From the NCBI RefSeq assembly GCF_020076305.1, contig NZ_JAIQXE010000004.1, forward strand, positions 248,001 through 312,000: 64,000 nucleotides of DNA, read 5' to 3'. Below the pieces are notes generated by a model. It saw nothing but the letters and a program-made list of their open reading frames with translations, was not told the origin of the DNA and made no database searches. The position numbers and the translations under genes are program-made. This document shows, in pieces, positions 35,098 to 44,429 of the stretch (position 1 is its first letter; the number at the start of each line of letters is the position of its first letter). The DNA is from Flavihumibacter profundi. GTDB lineage: Bacteria > Bacteroidota > Bacteroidia > Chitinophagales > Chitinophagaceae.

Positions 35098-36761
35098 TAA
35101 CTTATTCCAACAATTTTACCATCCACCACATCAATAAAATTAGCTTGTGGAATCTTTGGCAATCCAGGCATTCGCATCATCTCTCCGCAAACAACTACAA
35201 TAAAACCGGCACCACGGTTAATCACGATATCCTCAATATCAATATTGAAATCACCATCCAAACCACTTACCGATGCATCGTCTGTAAAAGAATATTGCGT
35301 TTTGGCCATACATACCGGAAGATGTTCCAGGCCCAGGCTTTTGATTTTCCCTATCATTTCCTGTGCCTTTTTATACAACACCACATCTTTACCCCCATAA
35401 ATAACTGTAACGATCTTCCTGATTTTTGTCTCAATATCATCAGAGAGTTCATATGTAAATTGCAAGGGTGGAGATGGGTCCTTACAAATATTAATAACAG
35501 CACGGGCCACTTCAATTGCTCCTTCGCCGCCCATTTTAAAAGCATCATTAACCGCAAACGCTGATTCCTTTTCATGACACCAGTTTCGCATAAAATCAAT
35601 TTCTTCGGCTGTATCAAAATTATACCTGTTCAATACCACCAGCACTTTCTGGTTAAATGTTTTCAGTATGGCAATATGTTTTTCCAGGTTTCGCAATCCT
35701 TTTTTCAGTGAATTGATATCCGGTAACATCATTTTATCTTCAGATATTCCCGCGCTTAATTTTAATGCCTGTGAAGTAGCTACAAGCACACTCATGGCTG
35801 GATGTAAACCTGCTTTACGGCATTTGATATTAAAGAATTTCTCAGCCCCCAGGTCACTGGCAAAACCTGCCTCAGTAACTACATAGTCGCCAAACTGCAA
35901 AGCGGTTTTAGTAGCCATAATGGAATTACAACCGTGGGCAATATTGCCAAATGGCCCGCCATGAATTATAGCCGGGCAACCTTCCAGCGTTTGAACAAGG
36001 TTGGGCAATATCGCATCTTTTAGTAAGGCGGTAATGGCTCCGGATACACCCAGGTCTTTGGTGGTAAAAGGCTTTCCGGCAAAAGTGAATCCCAGTAGCA
36101 TAGCCTCTATCTTTTCACGAAGCTCCCCTAATCCTTCAGCAAGGCAAAGGACTGCCATCAGTTCACTTGCCGGCGTAATTACAAATCCTGTTTCAGAAGG
36201 TATGCCGTTATTTGGTCCGTCAAGGGCGGTGACAATTTTTCGCAGCACCCGGTCATTGACATCCAGGCAACGTTTCATCAGAACGGTTTTTAATCCTTCC
36301 GGCTTGCCCCTGTTATAAAAACGGAAATTATCTATTAAGGCAGACAGTGTATTATTAGCTGCAGTTATTGCATGAAAATCACCGGTAAAATGCAGGTTTA
36401 TATCTTCCATGGGTATTACCTGTGAGTACCCGCCTCCGGCCGCGCCGCCCTTCATACCAAAGCATGGGCCCAGTGAAGGTTCCCGCAGTGCCAATACAAC
36501 TTTTTTATTCAGTTTTTTTAACCCGTCTGCCAAACCGATAGAAGTGGTTGTTTTTCCTATTCCCGCTTTGGTTGGTGTTATTGCCGTAACTAAAATCAAT
36601 TTGGATGCGGCAATTTTTTCATCATCAAAACTGTTGATATTTATTTTAGCCTTATAATGCCCATAAGGAATCAATAATTCTCCGGGAAGTCCCATTTCGG
36701 CAGCGATTGCAGCTATCGGCCTGGGTAGGTTCTCCTGGGCAATTTCAAAATCTGATTTCAA
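35097..36761 (-). CDS. fhs: Formate-tetrahydrofolate ligase
   Basis: A 554-residue enzyme that makes 10-formyl-THF from formate, THF and ATP. The nucleotide loop TPTKAGIGKTTTSIGLADGL (residues about 62-81), REPSLGPCFGMKGGAAGGGYSQVIPMEDINLHFTGD (read in blocks) and HGGPFGNIAHGCNS are diagnostic. Length is typical. It is the last gene of the minus-strand nifJ operon, 41 bases after the dihydroorotate-dehydrogenase-like gene. In that setting it could assimilate formate made by other fermentative or anaerobic steps, or act in reverse to conserve ATP. Confidence 0.97.
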   Translation of the reverse strand: MKSDFEIAQENLPRPIAAIAAEMGLPGELLIPYGHYKAKININSFDDEKIAASKLILVTAITPTKAGIGKTTTSIGLADGLKKLNKKVVLALREPSLGPCFGMKGGAAGGGYSQVIPMEDINLHFTGDFHAITAANNTLSALIDNFRFYNRGKPEGLKTVLMKRCLDVNDRVLRKIVTALDGPNNGIPSETGFVITPASELMAVLCLAEGLGELREKIEAMLLGFTFAGKPFTTKDLGVSGAITALLKDAILPNLVQTLEGCPAIIHGGPFGNIAHGCNSIMATKTALQFGDYVVTEAGFASDLGAEKFFNIKCRKAGLHPAMSVLVATSQALKLSAGISEDKMMLPDINSLKKGLRNLEKHIAILKTFNQKVLVVLNRYNFDTAEEIDFMRNWCHEKESAFAVNDAFKMGGEGAIEVARAVINICKDPSPPLQFTYELSDDIETKIRKIVTVIYGGKDVVLYKKAQEMIGKIKSLGLEHLPVCMAKTQYSFTDDASVSGLDGDFNIDIEDIVINRGAGFIVVVCGEMMRMPGLPKIPQANFIDVVDGKIVGIS

Positions 36762-36802
36762 TAAATAATTTTAATAGTTAATAGCAGAAGGATTTATCGT
36801 TA

Positions 36803-37792
36803 TTATTTCACTCTTTCCAGTATCCTTATATAATTCGCCCTTTCGTAAGCAGTGGGGTCTGAAATGTGCCGCTGGCTCATGCTGCCTTTAAAGGATTCTA
36901 TGGTATCAAATCCCATCATAAACATCCAATCCTGAAGTTCCTTATTCATTGTTTTTAAATAAGGAATGCCATTTTTATATAATGAAGAGGCAGTCATTAC
37001 CACATCTGCACCGGCAAGAATATATTTAATTACTTCGACAGCACTTTGAACCCCCGTGGTAGCTGCAAGTGACAGGTCTACTTTTCCATATAATAAGGCA
37101 ATCCATAATAAGGGCAACCTGATTTCACTGGATTCACTGTAATTCAGGTCTGTTTTTATTACCAGTTCATTAATGTCAAAATCGGGTTGGTAAAAACGAT
37201 TGAATAAAACCAACGCATCGGCACCTGCACTTTTCATCCTGAGCGACATATTTCCCATAGCACTGAAATATGGATTCAATTTTACAGCAACCGGAATTTT
37301 TACAGTCCGCTTGATCGATTCTATAATATTAAGGTAGCGGTGCTCCACTTCCGAAGAAGACATGGAAATATCACCAGGAATAAAAAATATATTTACCTCT
37401 ATTCCATCTGCCCCCGCCTGCTCCATCATTCTTGAATAGTCAATCCAGCCTTCATTGGTAATGCCATTCAGACTACCGATAATGGGAATATCCACTCTTT
37501 CTTTTGCCTTACGGATATTCTCCAGGTAATCATCAGTGCCAACATTGAAATCATCGAGATCGGGAAAATAATCCAGCGCTTCAGCAAAAGCATAGGAAGT
37601 TTCGGACATAACACCCTTAAACATTGCTTCTTCCTTTCGTATTTGCTCTTCAAATAATGAAAACATTACCACAGCCCCTGCTCCATTATCTTCCATCTTT
37701 ACAATATTCTCTGTCTGCTCCGATAAAGTGCAGGCAGAAACCACAATAGGAGAATTCAATTTTAACCCCATGTAAGAAGTATGAACTTTCAT
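36803..37792 (-). CDS. Dihydroorotate-dehydrogenase-like flavoprotein
   Basis: A 329-residue FMN-binding TIM barrel related to PyrD and to the PreA subunit of dihydropyrimidine dehydrogenase. MGLKLNSPIVVSACTLSEQTENIVKMEDNGAGAVVMFSLFEEQI (read in blocks) is the family start, PVAVKLNPYFSAMGNMS matches the FMN/substrate strand, and TTGVQSAVEVIKYILAGADVVMTASSLY is the phosphate-binding end. It carries no Fe-S motif. It is set between nifJ (17-base gap) and fhs, a conserved placement in anaerobes where the GltD-like partner could feed electrons. True pyrimidine synthesis is less likely because pyr genes are absent here. Confidence 0.82.
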   Translation of the reverse strand: MKVHTSYMGLKLNSPIVVSACTLSEQTENIVKMEDNGAGAVVMFSLFEEQIRKEEAMFKGVMSETSYAFAEALDYFPDLDDFNVGTDDYLENIRKAKERVDIPIIGSLNGITNEGWIDYSRMMEQAGADGIEVNIFFIPGDISMSSSEVEHRYLNIIESIKRTVKIPVAVKLNPYFSAMGNMSLRMKSAGADALVLFNRFYQPDFDINELVIKTDLNYSESSEIRLPLLWIALLYGKVDLSLAATTGVQSAVEVIKYILAGADVVMTASSLYKNGIPYLKTMNKELQDWMFMMGFDTIESFKGSMSQRHISDPTAYERANYIRILERVK

Positions 37793-37809
37793 TATTATGA
37801 ATTTATCTA

Positions 37810-40800
37810 TTAAGCAATTGGCACAAAATCACTGGCTTTCTTTGTTGCCAGTTCTTCATAGGTTTTCCATTTCAGGTTCACCAGGTCCTGCGCATATTTC
37901 ATCAACTCTTCTGCTGTTTTAGGATTCGTAAGGGTCAACACTTTATATCGCAACTCGTTATAAGCATAATCCTTTAGCGTAATAGTTGGCCTTGGGGAAT
38001 CCAGCACAAATGGGTTTTGATTTTTCTTCCTAAGTACGGGATTGTAGCGCAATAATGGCCAGTGCCCGCTGGAAACGGCCTTATTTTGCTGATCCAACCC
38101 TTTTTTCAAATCGTACCCATGGGCAATGCAATGGCTATACGCTAAAATAAGGGATGGCCCATCATAAGCTTCAGCTTCCCGCATAGCTAATAAGGTCTGC
38201 TGTGGATTTGAGCCAAAAGCTACCCTGGCAACGTATACATTGCCATAAGAAATAGCTTGCATGGCCAAATCCTTTTTACCAACAGCTTTACCTCCTGCAG
38301 CAAATTTAGCCGTAGCAGCAGCAGGGGTTGATTTTGACATTTGCCCGCCTGTATTTGAATACACTTCCGTATCTAAAACCAGGATATTAATATTTCTGCC
38401 ACTGGCCAGCGCATGATCTAAACCACCATAACCAATATCATAAGCCCATCCATCACCGCCTACCAGCCAAACACTCCGGCGTACCAACTGGTCAACTACA
38501 GATAATAAGCGTAATGCCGTTGGTGAATTCAATGCAATTAAAACTTCTTTTAATTGTTCAATCCTTACCCGCTGCCCGGCTATTTCAGATTCGAGAACCT
38601 GTTTTGCGCCCAATATATCATCTACAAATTGCTCACCCAATTCATCTTTTAATTCCACTAACAATTGTTTGGCAATTTCCAATTGCTTATCCGAAGTAAT
38701 ACGCATGCCCAATCCAAATTCAGCATTATCCTCGAACAAAGAATTTGACCATGCCGGGCCTCTTCCATCTTTATTTACAGCCCATGGCGTAGTTGGAAGG
38801 TTACCACCATAAATTGAAGAACATCCTGTTGCATTGGCTACTAATAACCTGTCTCCAAACAACTGGGATAACAATTTCAAATACGGTGTTTCACCACAGC
38901 CTGCACATGCACCCGAAAATTCAAACAAGGGCTCCAGGAATTGGGCACCATGTACAGTTGAGAAATCAATTTTTGAACGGTCGTTCCATGGAATATTCTC
39001 AAAAAAATCAATGCTTTTCCGTTCTGCCTCCAAAATGGGTTCTTTCTCTCCTATGTTGATGGCTTTACGCGAACGATTGGCCGGGTCTGTTGCCGGGCAA
39101 ACTTCAACACACAAATTACAGCCTGTACAGTCTTCCAGGTATACCTGCAAAGAGTATTGGGTCTCGGGAAATCCCCTTGCATTAATGGGTGCTGACTTAA
39201 AATCTTCAGGTGCATTCTTCAAATAGCCTTTATGGTAGAATTTTGCCCGAATCACACTATGCGGACATACATAAGCGCAGTTACCACATTGTATGCAGGC
39301 ATCAGGTTCCCATATGGCTACCAGGTCCGATACATTTCTTTTTTCCCATTTTGTAGTGCCACTGGGATAAGTGCCATCAACAGGCATTTTGCTGACCGGC
39401 AGTTCATTCCCATGATCAGCCATCATCACCGCTGTAACTCCCTTTACGAAATCAGGGGCCTTTTCAGAAACAACTAATAACTCATATTCTCCTTTTGAAA
39501 TTTCCCCGGAATAATCAACCTCGTATAAATGTGCCAGTGTAGCATCAACAGCTTCAAAATTCTGTTTGATTACTTTCTGTCCCTTCTTAAAATATGTTTT
39601 CTCAATTGATTTCTTGATCTGCTCAATGGCTTCATCTTTTGGCAATACACCAGACAGGGCAAAATAACAGGTCTGCATAATGGTATTGATCCGTCCGGGC
39701 ATGCCATTATCCCTGGCCACAGTTGTCGCATCAATTACGTAAACTTTTATTTTCTTATTGATGATGATTTTTTGCACATGCCCAGGCAATTTATCCCAAA
39801 CTTCTTCTTTGCCATATGGGCTGTTTAATAAGAAGGTGGCTCTTTCTTTGGCAAATTCCAGCATCTCCACTTTTTCTGTAAAGTTGAACTGGTGGCATGC
39901 AATAAAGTCGGCCTTTGAAATCAGGTAAGGCGCCCTGATGGGTTCAGGTCCAAAACGGAGATGCGAAACTGTCCTGGCACCAGATTTTTTTGAGTCATAT
40001 ACAAAATAGCCCTGGGCATACAAATTTGTATTCTCCCCGATAATTTTAATGGTATTTTTATTTGCTCCAACTGTTCCGTCGGCACCCAACCCAAAGAACA
40101 GGCCCTGTCGCCATGCTGATTCATCCAATGTAAATGAAGGATCATATTCCAGGCTGGTGAAAGTAACATCATCATTAATGCCAACGGTAAAGTTATTCTT
40201 CGGATGTTTCTCTTTTAATGCATCAAATACCGCTTTAACCATTGCAGGAGTAAATTCCTTGGAAGAAAGACCATAACGGCCACCAACCAGTTTTGGCAAG
40301 TGCTTAAGCTTACCTGCCTGCAATGCTTCCACCAATGTAGCCAGCACATCCTGGTACATCGGTTCACCAGCTGCACCCGATTCCTTAGTCCTGTCTAAAA
40401 TCGCAATTGATTTTACAGATGCAGGTAATGCTTTTAAAAAATGTTCCAAAGAAAATGGCCTGTATAAACGAACCTGGATTACCCCGGTTTTTGCTCCTGC
40501 TGCATTCAATGCTTTAACGGTTTCTGCAACGGTTTCACCACCAGAGCCCATAATAACGATCACCTGTTCCGCATCCGAATCCCCTGAGTATTGAAAGAGT
40601 TCATATTTCCTGCCGGTCATCTTTTCAAATTCATTCATTACTTCTTCTACAATACCCGGCATATTGTTATAAAAAACATTCACCGTTTCCCTTCCCTGGA
40701 AATAAACATCCGGGTTTTGCGCAGTTCCCCTGATGAATGGATGCTCAGGGTTTAACGCACGTTTACGGTGTGCAATAACCAACTCGTCGGGTACCATTGA

Positions 40801-41388
40801 TTTTATCTGCTCATCTGATAACAACTCCAGCTTATTCACTTCGTGTGAGGTACGGAATCCATCAAAGAAATGCAACATCGGTATCCTGGATTTCAATGAA
40901 GCTACCTGGGCTATCAATGCAAAATCATGTGCCTCCTGCACGCTGGCTGAACTTAGCATGGCAAAACCTGTGGTTCTTGCTGCCATTACATCCTGGTGGT
41001 CGCCAAAAATAGAAAGCCCCTGCGCAGCTAATGAACGTGCTGCCACATGAAATACAGCGGGCGTCAACTCACCGGCAATCTTATACATATTGGGTAACAT
41101 CAGCATAAGGCCTTGCGATGCGGTAAATGTTGTGGTGAGAGACCCCGTCTGTAAGGCACCGTGTACCGTACCTGCTGCGCCGCCTTCGCTTTGCATTTCT
41201 ATTACATCCGGTACATTTCCCCAGATATTTTTAATTTCTTTGGAAGCCCATTCATCGGCCAGTTCAGCCATTGTTGACGATGGGGTAATAGGATAGATGG
41301 CACATACTTCATTAACACGATAGGCCACGTATGCGGCCGCTTCATTTCCATCTATTGTGGCAATTGATTTCTTATTTTTTGACATCAT
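37810..41388 (-). CDS. nifJ: Pyruvate:ferredoxin (flavodoxin) oxidoreductase, single chain
   Basis: A 1192-residue PFOR that oxidises pyruvate with CoA to acetyl-CoA and CO2 and reduces ferredoxin or flavodoxin. Domain order: alpha domain (AAAYVAYRVNEVCAIYPITPSS near the start, with EMQSEGGAAGTVHGAL), the gamma domain, a two-cluster ferredoxin domain (CIQCGNCAYVCPHSVIR and CTGCNLCVEVCP), and the TPP-binding beta domain (GACAGCGETPYLKLL, VGGDGWAYDIGYGGLDHAL, and VYSNTGGQMSKSTP). Full length for the fused type. It overlaps the FAD oxidoreductase gene upstream by 17 bases, so the two are made together. This oxygen-sensitive enzyme suggests microoxic or anaerobic life stages. Confidence 0.97.
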   Translation of the reverse strand: MMSKNKKSIATIDGNEAAAYVAYRVNEVCAIYPITPSSTMAELADEWASKEIKNIWGNVPDVIEMQSEGGAAGTVHGALQTGSLTTTFTASQGLMLMLPNMYKIAGELTPAVFHVAARSLAAQGLSIFGDHQDVMAARTTGFAMLSSASVQEAHDFALIAQVASLKSRIPMLHFFDGFRTSHEVNKLELLSDEQIKSMVPDELVIAHRKRALNPEHPFIRGTAQNPDVYFQGRETVNVFYNNMPGIVEEVMNEFEKMTGRKYELFQYSGDSDAEQVIVIMGSGGETVAETVKALNAAGAKTGVIQVRLYRPFSLEHFLKALPASVKSIAILDRTKESGAAGEPMYQDVLATLVEALQAGKLKHLPKLVGGRYGLSSKEFTPAMVKAVFDALKEKHPKNNFTVGINDDVTFTSLEYDPSFTLDESAWRQGLFFGLGADGTVGANKNTIKIIGENTNLYAQGYFVYDSKKSGARTVSHLRFGPEPIRAPYLISKADFIACHQFNFTEKVEMLEFAKERATFLLNSPYGKEEVWDKLPGHVQKIIINKKIKVYVIDATTVARDNGMPGRINTIMQTCYFALSGVLPKDEAIEQIKKSIEKTYFKKGQKVIKQNFEAVDATLAHLYEVDYSGEISKGEYELLVVSEKAPDFVKGVTAVMMADHGNELPVSKMPVDGTYPSGTTKWEKRNVSDLVAIWEPDACIQCGNCAYVCPHSVIRAKFYHKGYLKNAPEDFKSAPINARGFPETQYSLQVYLEDCTGCNLCVEVCPATDPANRSRKAINIGEKEPILEAERKSIDFFENIPWNDRSKIDFSTVHGAQFLEPLFEFSGACAGCGETPYLKLLSQLFGDRLLVANATGCSSIYGGNLPTTPWAVNKDGRGPAWSNSLFEDNAEFGLGMRITSDKQLEIAKQLLVELKDELGEQFVDDILGAKQVLESEIAGQRVRIEQLKEVLIALNSPTALRLLSVVDQLVRRSVWLVGGDGWAYDIGYGGLDHALASGRNINILVLDTEVYSNTGGQMSKSTPAAATAKFAAGGKAVGKKDLAMQAISYGNVYVARVAFGSNPQQTLLAMREAEAYDGPSLILAYSHCIAHGYDLKKGLDQQNKAVSSGHWPLLRYNPVLRKKNQNPFVLDSPRPTITLKDYAYNELRYKVLTLTNPKTAEELMKYAQDLVNLKWKTYEELATKKASDFVPIA

Positions 41389-43021
41389 CGGTTGAATTAA
41401 CAGGTTCGGGTACCATTTCTATTGCATGACAAGGACATTGCTCATAACAAACTGCACAGCCGGTGCAGGCATTATAATTGAACTTATAACGATTGCCCTT
41501 CCCTAATTTTATAATGGCATCTTCAGGGCAGGCGCCGAAGCAACCATCACATTCAAAACAGTTTCCACAACTCAGGCAACGCTGCGCTTCAAATCTCACT
41601 TCGGGTTCGGCTAAACCTGCCACTATTTCATCAAAATTCTGCACAGCCACTGCAGGTAATATTTTATCCTGCTCTTTTTGCGGGGCATCTGTCTGGTACC
41701 ACATATGGAGTTTACGGTAGCCAGCAGTAGGATGCTTTTCCGGCTTAATATACGCTTGTCCCATTAAGTAACTATTGATATACCGGGCTGCTTTTTTGCC
41801 ATGGCCAATTGCGATGGTTGAACTCCTGTTTTCACCAGGCAGCATATCACCGCCGGCAAAAATACCTTCGTGTCCTGCCATCCTTTGTACATCAATATTG
41901 ATTGTTCCATCTTCATTAATAACAAGCCCCGGTATTGAACGCAAAAAACCGGAATCGGCTTCCTGCCTGTTGGCTATAATCAACACATCTGCATCAATTG
42001 TTTCAAATTCATTGGTACCAACAGCTTTCCCTTTTTCCACCTTCATCTTCTCCAGTGTAATTTTCTTATTACTGATACTGCTGATACTTCTTAAAAGCTG
42101 AACATCTACACCTTCTGCCAGTGCATCCTCGGTTTCATAATCATATGCAGGCATCAGCTTTTTATCACCGGCGAAATAAACGGTAGTTTCGGAACCGAAC
42201 CTCATGACCATCCTGGCAAGGTATAAAGCCAGTTTACCGCCTCCATACACAACCACTTTCTTTCTTATAAAAGGAGAAGTATTTGATTTCACACTACTAA
42301 AAAAAGAGAACGCATCTGTAATAAGTACAGAATCATCCTGCTCAAATTCCTCCGTGCGAATAATTTGTGCGCCAATAGCCAGGTACACTGCATCAAATTT
42401 GCCTGCTTCTTTTTCAGTGATTACATCCTGCACTTTATAATTCAGGCGAATCGTCACCCCCATCCTTACTATGCGATCAACCTCTGCATCAAGTATATCT
42501 TTTGGCAACCGGTAATCAGGCACCCCTGTCCACAGCAAGCCACCGGCATGGCCACCGGCTTCGAAAATTTCAACTTTATGCCCCATACGGACAAGATGGT
42601 AAGCTGCTGACAATCCACTGGGGCCGGCACCAACAACCAGTACTTTCTTCCCACTTGGTGATGCGTTGAATTGAACAGGCCAACTTTGCCTGATTGCTTC
42701 ATCACCGATATATCTTTCTACCGCATGAATATTTACTGTAGTATCAATATGGTTCCGGTTGCAGCCCGTTTCACATGGCTTAACACATACCCGCCCCATT
42801 AAAGCCGGGAATGGATTATCGGCCATTAGTACCTGGAAAGCTTCAAAATACTTACCCTCCTGTGCATGGGCCATCCATGCCTGGATATTTTCTCCGGCAG
42901 GACAGGCGCTGTTGCAGGGCGGCATAAAATCAACGTATTCAGGTCGCCGGGATCGCTTGGGACCGGTTCCTTCTGCATGCAGCAATAAGTCAACGGCTTT
43001 AGTAATGTCGTTAGCAGACAT
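41372..43021 (-). CDS. GltD-like FAD/NAD(P) oxidoreductase with C-terminal 2[4Fe-4S] domain
   Basis: A 549-residue flavoprotein. N-terminal Fe-S domain of the glutamate-synthase-small-subunit type (CNSACPAGENIQAWMAH, MGRVCVKPCETGCNR), then FAD binding (VLVVGAGPSGLSAAYHLVRMGH), an NAD(P)-binding domain (VVYGGGKLALYLARM), the FAD-closing GIFAGGDMLPGENRSS, and a C-terminal ferredoxin region (CLSCGNCFECDGCFGACPEDAI and CTGCAVCYEQCPCHAIEM). There is no large GltB subunit nearby, so it is not glutamate synthase. The most likely job is electron transfer between NAD(P)H and ferredoxin for the PFOR it overlaps. It heads the operon; a predicted promoter and operator lie at 43049-43116. Confidence 0.88.
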   Translation of the reverse strand: MSANDITKAVDLLLHAEGTGPKRSRRPEYVDFMPPCNSACPAGENIQAWMAHAQEGKYFEAFQVLMADNPFPALMGRVCVKPCETGCNRNHIDTTVNIHAVERYIGDEAIRQSWPVQFNASPSGKKVLVVGAGPSGLSAAYHLVRMGHKVEIFEAGGHAGGLLWTGVPDYRLPKDILDAEVDRIVRMGVTIRLNYKVQDVITEKEAGKFDAVYLAIGAQIIRTEEFEQDDSVLITDAFSFFSSVKSNTSPFIRKKVVVYGGGKLALYLARMVMRFGSETTVYFAGDKKLMPAYDYETEDALAEGVDVQLLRSISSISNKKITLEKMKVEKGKAVGTNEFETIDADVLIIANRQEADSGFLRSIPGLVINEDGTINIDVQRMAGHEGIFAGGDMLPGENRSSTIAIGHGKKAARYINSYLMGQAYIKPEKHPTAGYRKLHMWYQTDAPQKEQDKILPAVAVQNFDEIVAGLAEPEVRFEAQRCLSCGNCFECDGCFGACPEDAIIKLGKGNRYKFNYNACTGCAVCYEQCPCHAIEMVPEPVNSTDDVKK

Positions 43022-43048
43022 GGTGATGGTTTTGTTTTATAAACTCAA

Positions 43049-43056
43049 GAAAGGTA
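43049..43056 (-). promoter_or_regulatory. Predicted -7 promoter box of the nifJ operon
   Basis: Minus-strand TACCTTTC fits the Bacteroidota -7 element TAnnTTTG with one change. A TTTG lies 18 bases upstream, near the usual -33 spacing. It lies 28-35 bases before the start codon at 43021. Its centre is exactly 55 bp from the centre of the palindrome at 43099-43116, as at the hydrogenase promoter. Confidence 0.5.
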
Positions 43057-43098
43057 GAATCTGAACCCCATCACCAAAATGACTTACTTCAACCAGGA

Positions 43099-43116
43099 AA
43101 ATGATTCTTGTCATAT
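43099..43116. promoter_or_regulatory. Operator-like near-palindrome, copy 1 (nifJ operon)
   Basis: AAATGATTCTTGTCATAT. The core ATGA-N6-TCAT is a perfect inverted repeat with the half-site spacing of Crp/Fnr-type regulators. Fifteen of 18 positions match the site at 47380-47397 in front of the hydrogenase operon. Confidence 0.6.
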
Positions 43117-43165
43117 GTATACTGCCGGACTGGAAGAACCTGGGGGGGTGGGCAAAAATAAATCA

Positions 43166-43178
43166 CTGGAATCTCCAG
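43166..43178 (-). terminator. Possible terminator after the hydrogenase structural operon
   Basis: Directly after the stop of the protease gene, CTGGA-ATC-TCCAG forms a 5-bp stem with a 3-nt loop, followed on the minus strand by a T-rich stretch (TGATTTATTTTTG). It is short, so confidence is limited. Confidence 0.4.
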
Positions 43179-43658
43179 CTATGCCAATACTGAAGATTGA
43201 TCCGGTAATACAAGATCCCTGATTTTATGAATAAGTTCTGGCACCACAACTTCAATTTCGCCAGTCAGTTCAATACCCTGTTGCTGTATAGTGGCAATAC
43301 TAACAACAAACAAATCGATTTCAGGCATTTTTCCCAATAACTGCAAGGCGCAAACGAGGTCTTTTAATCCAATGTCATGGGTACTCATTGCAGGAGGAAA
43401 ATCCTTTGCAAAGCGTGGCTTTATTAACCGGATGGTTCCGGGCGGATTCCCGTCTAATGTGGCATCAACTAATACAATATGACCAAAGTTTTCAAAATAT
43501 TCCAGCAAGTGAAAACCACCTGTTCCTCCATCAAGGATGGTAATATGTCCAGGCAATCCCTCTTCCATCATCCTGTTGGCAATATGCACACCAATTCCTT
43601 CATCTCCCATAAGATAATTTCCTATCCCCAGTATCAGTGTCTTTCCATTAACATCCAT
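43179..43658 (-). CDS. hyaD: [NiFe]-hydrogenase maturation endopeptidase (HyaD/HybD family)
   Basis: A 159-residue protease that trims the C-terminus of the hydrogenase large subunit once nickel is in place. LILGIGNYLMGDEGIGVHIANRM is the family start, read in two blocks, with the metal-sensing Glu in GDEGIGVH; the Asp in VLVDATLDG and the His in STHDIGLKDL complete the nickel-binding triad. Last gene of the structural operon, 17 bases after the cytochrome b gene. Its substrate is the 17-residue tail of the large subunit encoded at 44430-46154. I use the E. coli-style symbol by analogy. Confidence 0.93.
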   Translation of the reverse strand: MDVNGKTLILGIGNYLMGDEGIGVHIANRMMEEGLPGHITILDGGTGGFHLLEYFENFGHIVLVDATLDGNPPGTIRLIKPRFAKDFPPAMSTHDIGLKDLVCALQLLGKMPEIDLFVVSIATIQQQGIELTGEIEVVVPELIHKIRDLVLPDQSSVLA

Positions 43659-43675
43659 GGTTACATAATTAGCGA

Positions 43676-44413
43676 TTAGTGCTCCGGGTTAGGCGTATGG
43701 TGCCTCTTTTGTTCAAATACCTCTTCTTCAATGAATTTCCAGCCACCGCCCATGCTGCTGATTTCCCCGCGTCCTTCAACATAATCGTGATAAAAAACCA
43801 GGTAAACATGGATCACTGTAAATAATATAAAAAACCACATTGCCCAGTGATGGATCTGACGGGTAACAATATCACCACCAAAAAAAGCAGGCACCCAGGC
43901 AAATAACTGGGGAAGCCACCATCCTGACATCGCAGCGTATAAACCAAAACCCGTAAAACATTGTACCAAAAATGCAATAAAGGTTAGAAAGTATATAAAA
44001 CCAGCCATGGCATTGTGTCCAACACTAAGGTGTTCCTGTTGCTGTCCGTTCTTCCTTAGCATAAGGATATCGATCTTAAAGACCGTCCACATTTCTTTAA
44101 TGAATCGTTTTGAAGTTGGGATAAACTGCTTCCAGTTGGCAAATTTGTTTCCAACAAATCCCCAATAAAGCCGAAATATAAAATTGAAGAAGAATAAATA
44201 GGCCGCAACAAAATGAACGTACCGGAACCAACCCATGGTATATTTAAAACTGGCTTCCTGTTTACTCAGCAATGCCAATGGATTGGAGATATAGAAACCG
44301 GTTACAATTAAAGTAAGAATAATCAACGCATTTAACCAATGGTAAAACCTAACCGGCAACTCCCACACATACACGCGGCGAAGGCGATGAATATGCAAAT
44401 ATTTCTTGGCCAT
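43676..44413 (-). CDS. hyaC: Ni/Fe-hydrogenase b-type cytochrome subunit
   Basis: A 245-residue membrane protein with four hydrophobic helices. VYVWELPVRFYHWLNALIIL starts the first helix with a heme-ligand His, the second has YVHFVAAYLFFF, and the fourth MWFFILFTVIHVYLVFYHDYVEGRGE. This is the HyaC/HupC signature. It anchors the small and large subunits and passes electrons from H2 to the quinone pool. The 16-base spacing from the large subunit gene shows co-transcription. An uptake function in respiration follows from this subunit. Confidence 0.93.
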   Translation of the reverse strand: MAKKYLHIHRLRRVYVWELPVRFYHWLNALIILTLIVTGFYISNPLALLSKQEASFKYTMGWFRYVHFVAAYLFFFNFIFRLYWGFVGNKFANWKQFIPTSKRFIKEMWTVFKIDILMLRKNGQQQEHLSVGHNAMAGFIYFLTFIAFLVQCFTGFGLYAAMSGWWLPQLFAWVPAFFGGDIVTRQIHHWAMWFFILFTVIHVYLVFYHDYVEGRGEISSMGGGWKFIEEEVFEQKRHHTPNPEH

Positions 44414-44429
44414 AAAATCTTTTTTACGG

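Noticed and set aside
41372-43021. Glutamate synthase small subunit (gltD)
   Set aside because: No gltB nearby, an added C-terminal ferredoxin domain, and overlap with nifJ point to a ferredoxin-linked role.
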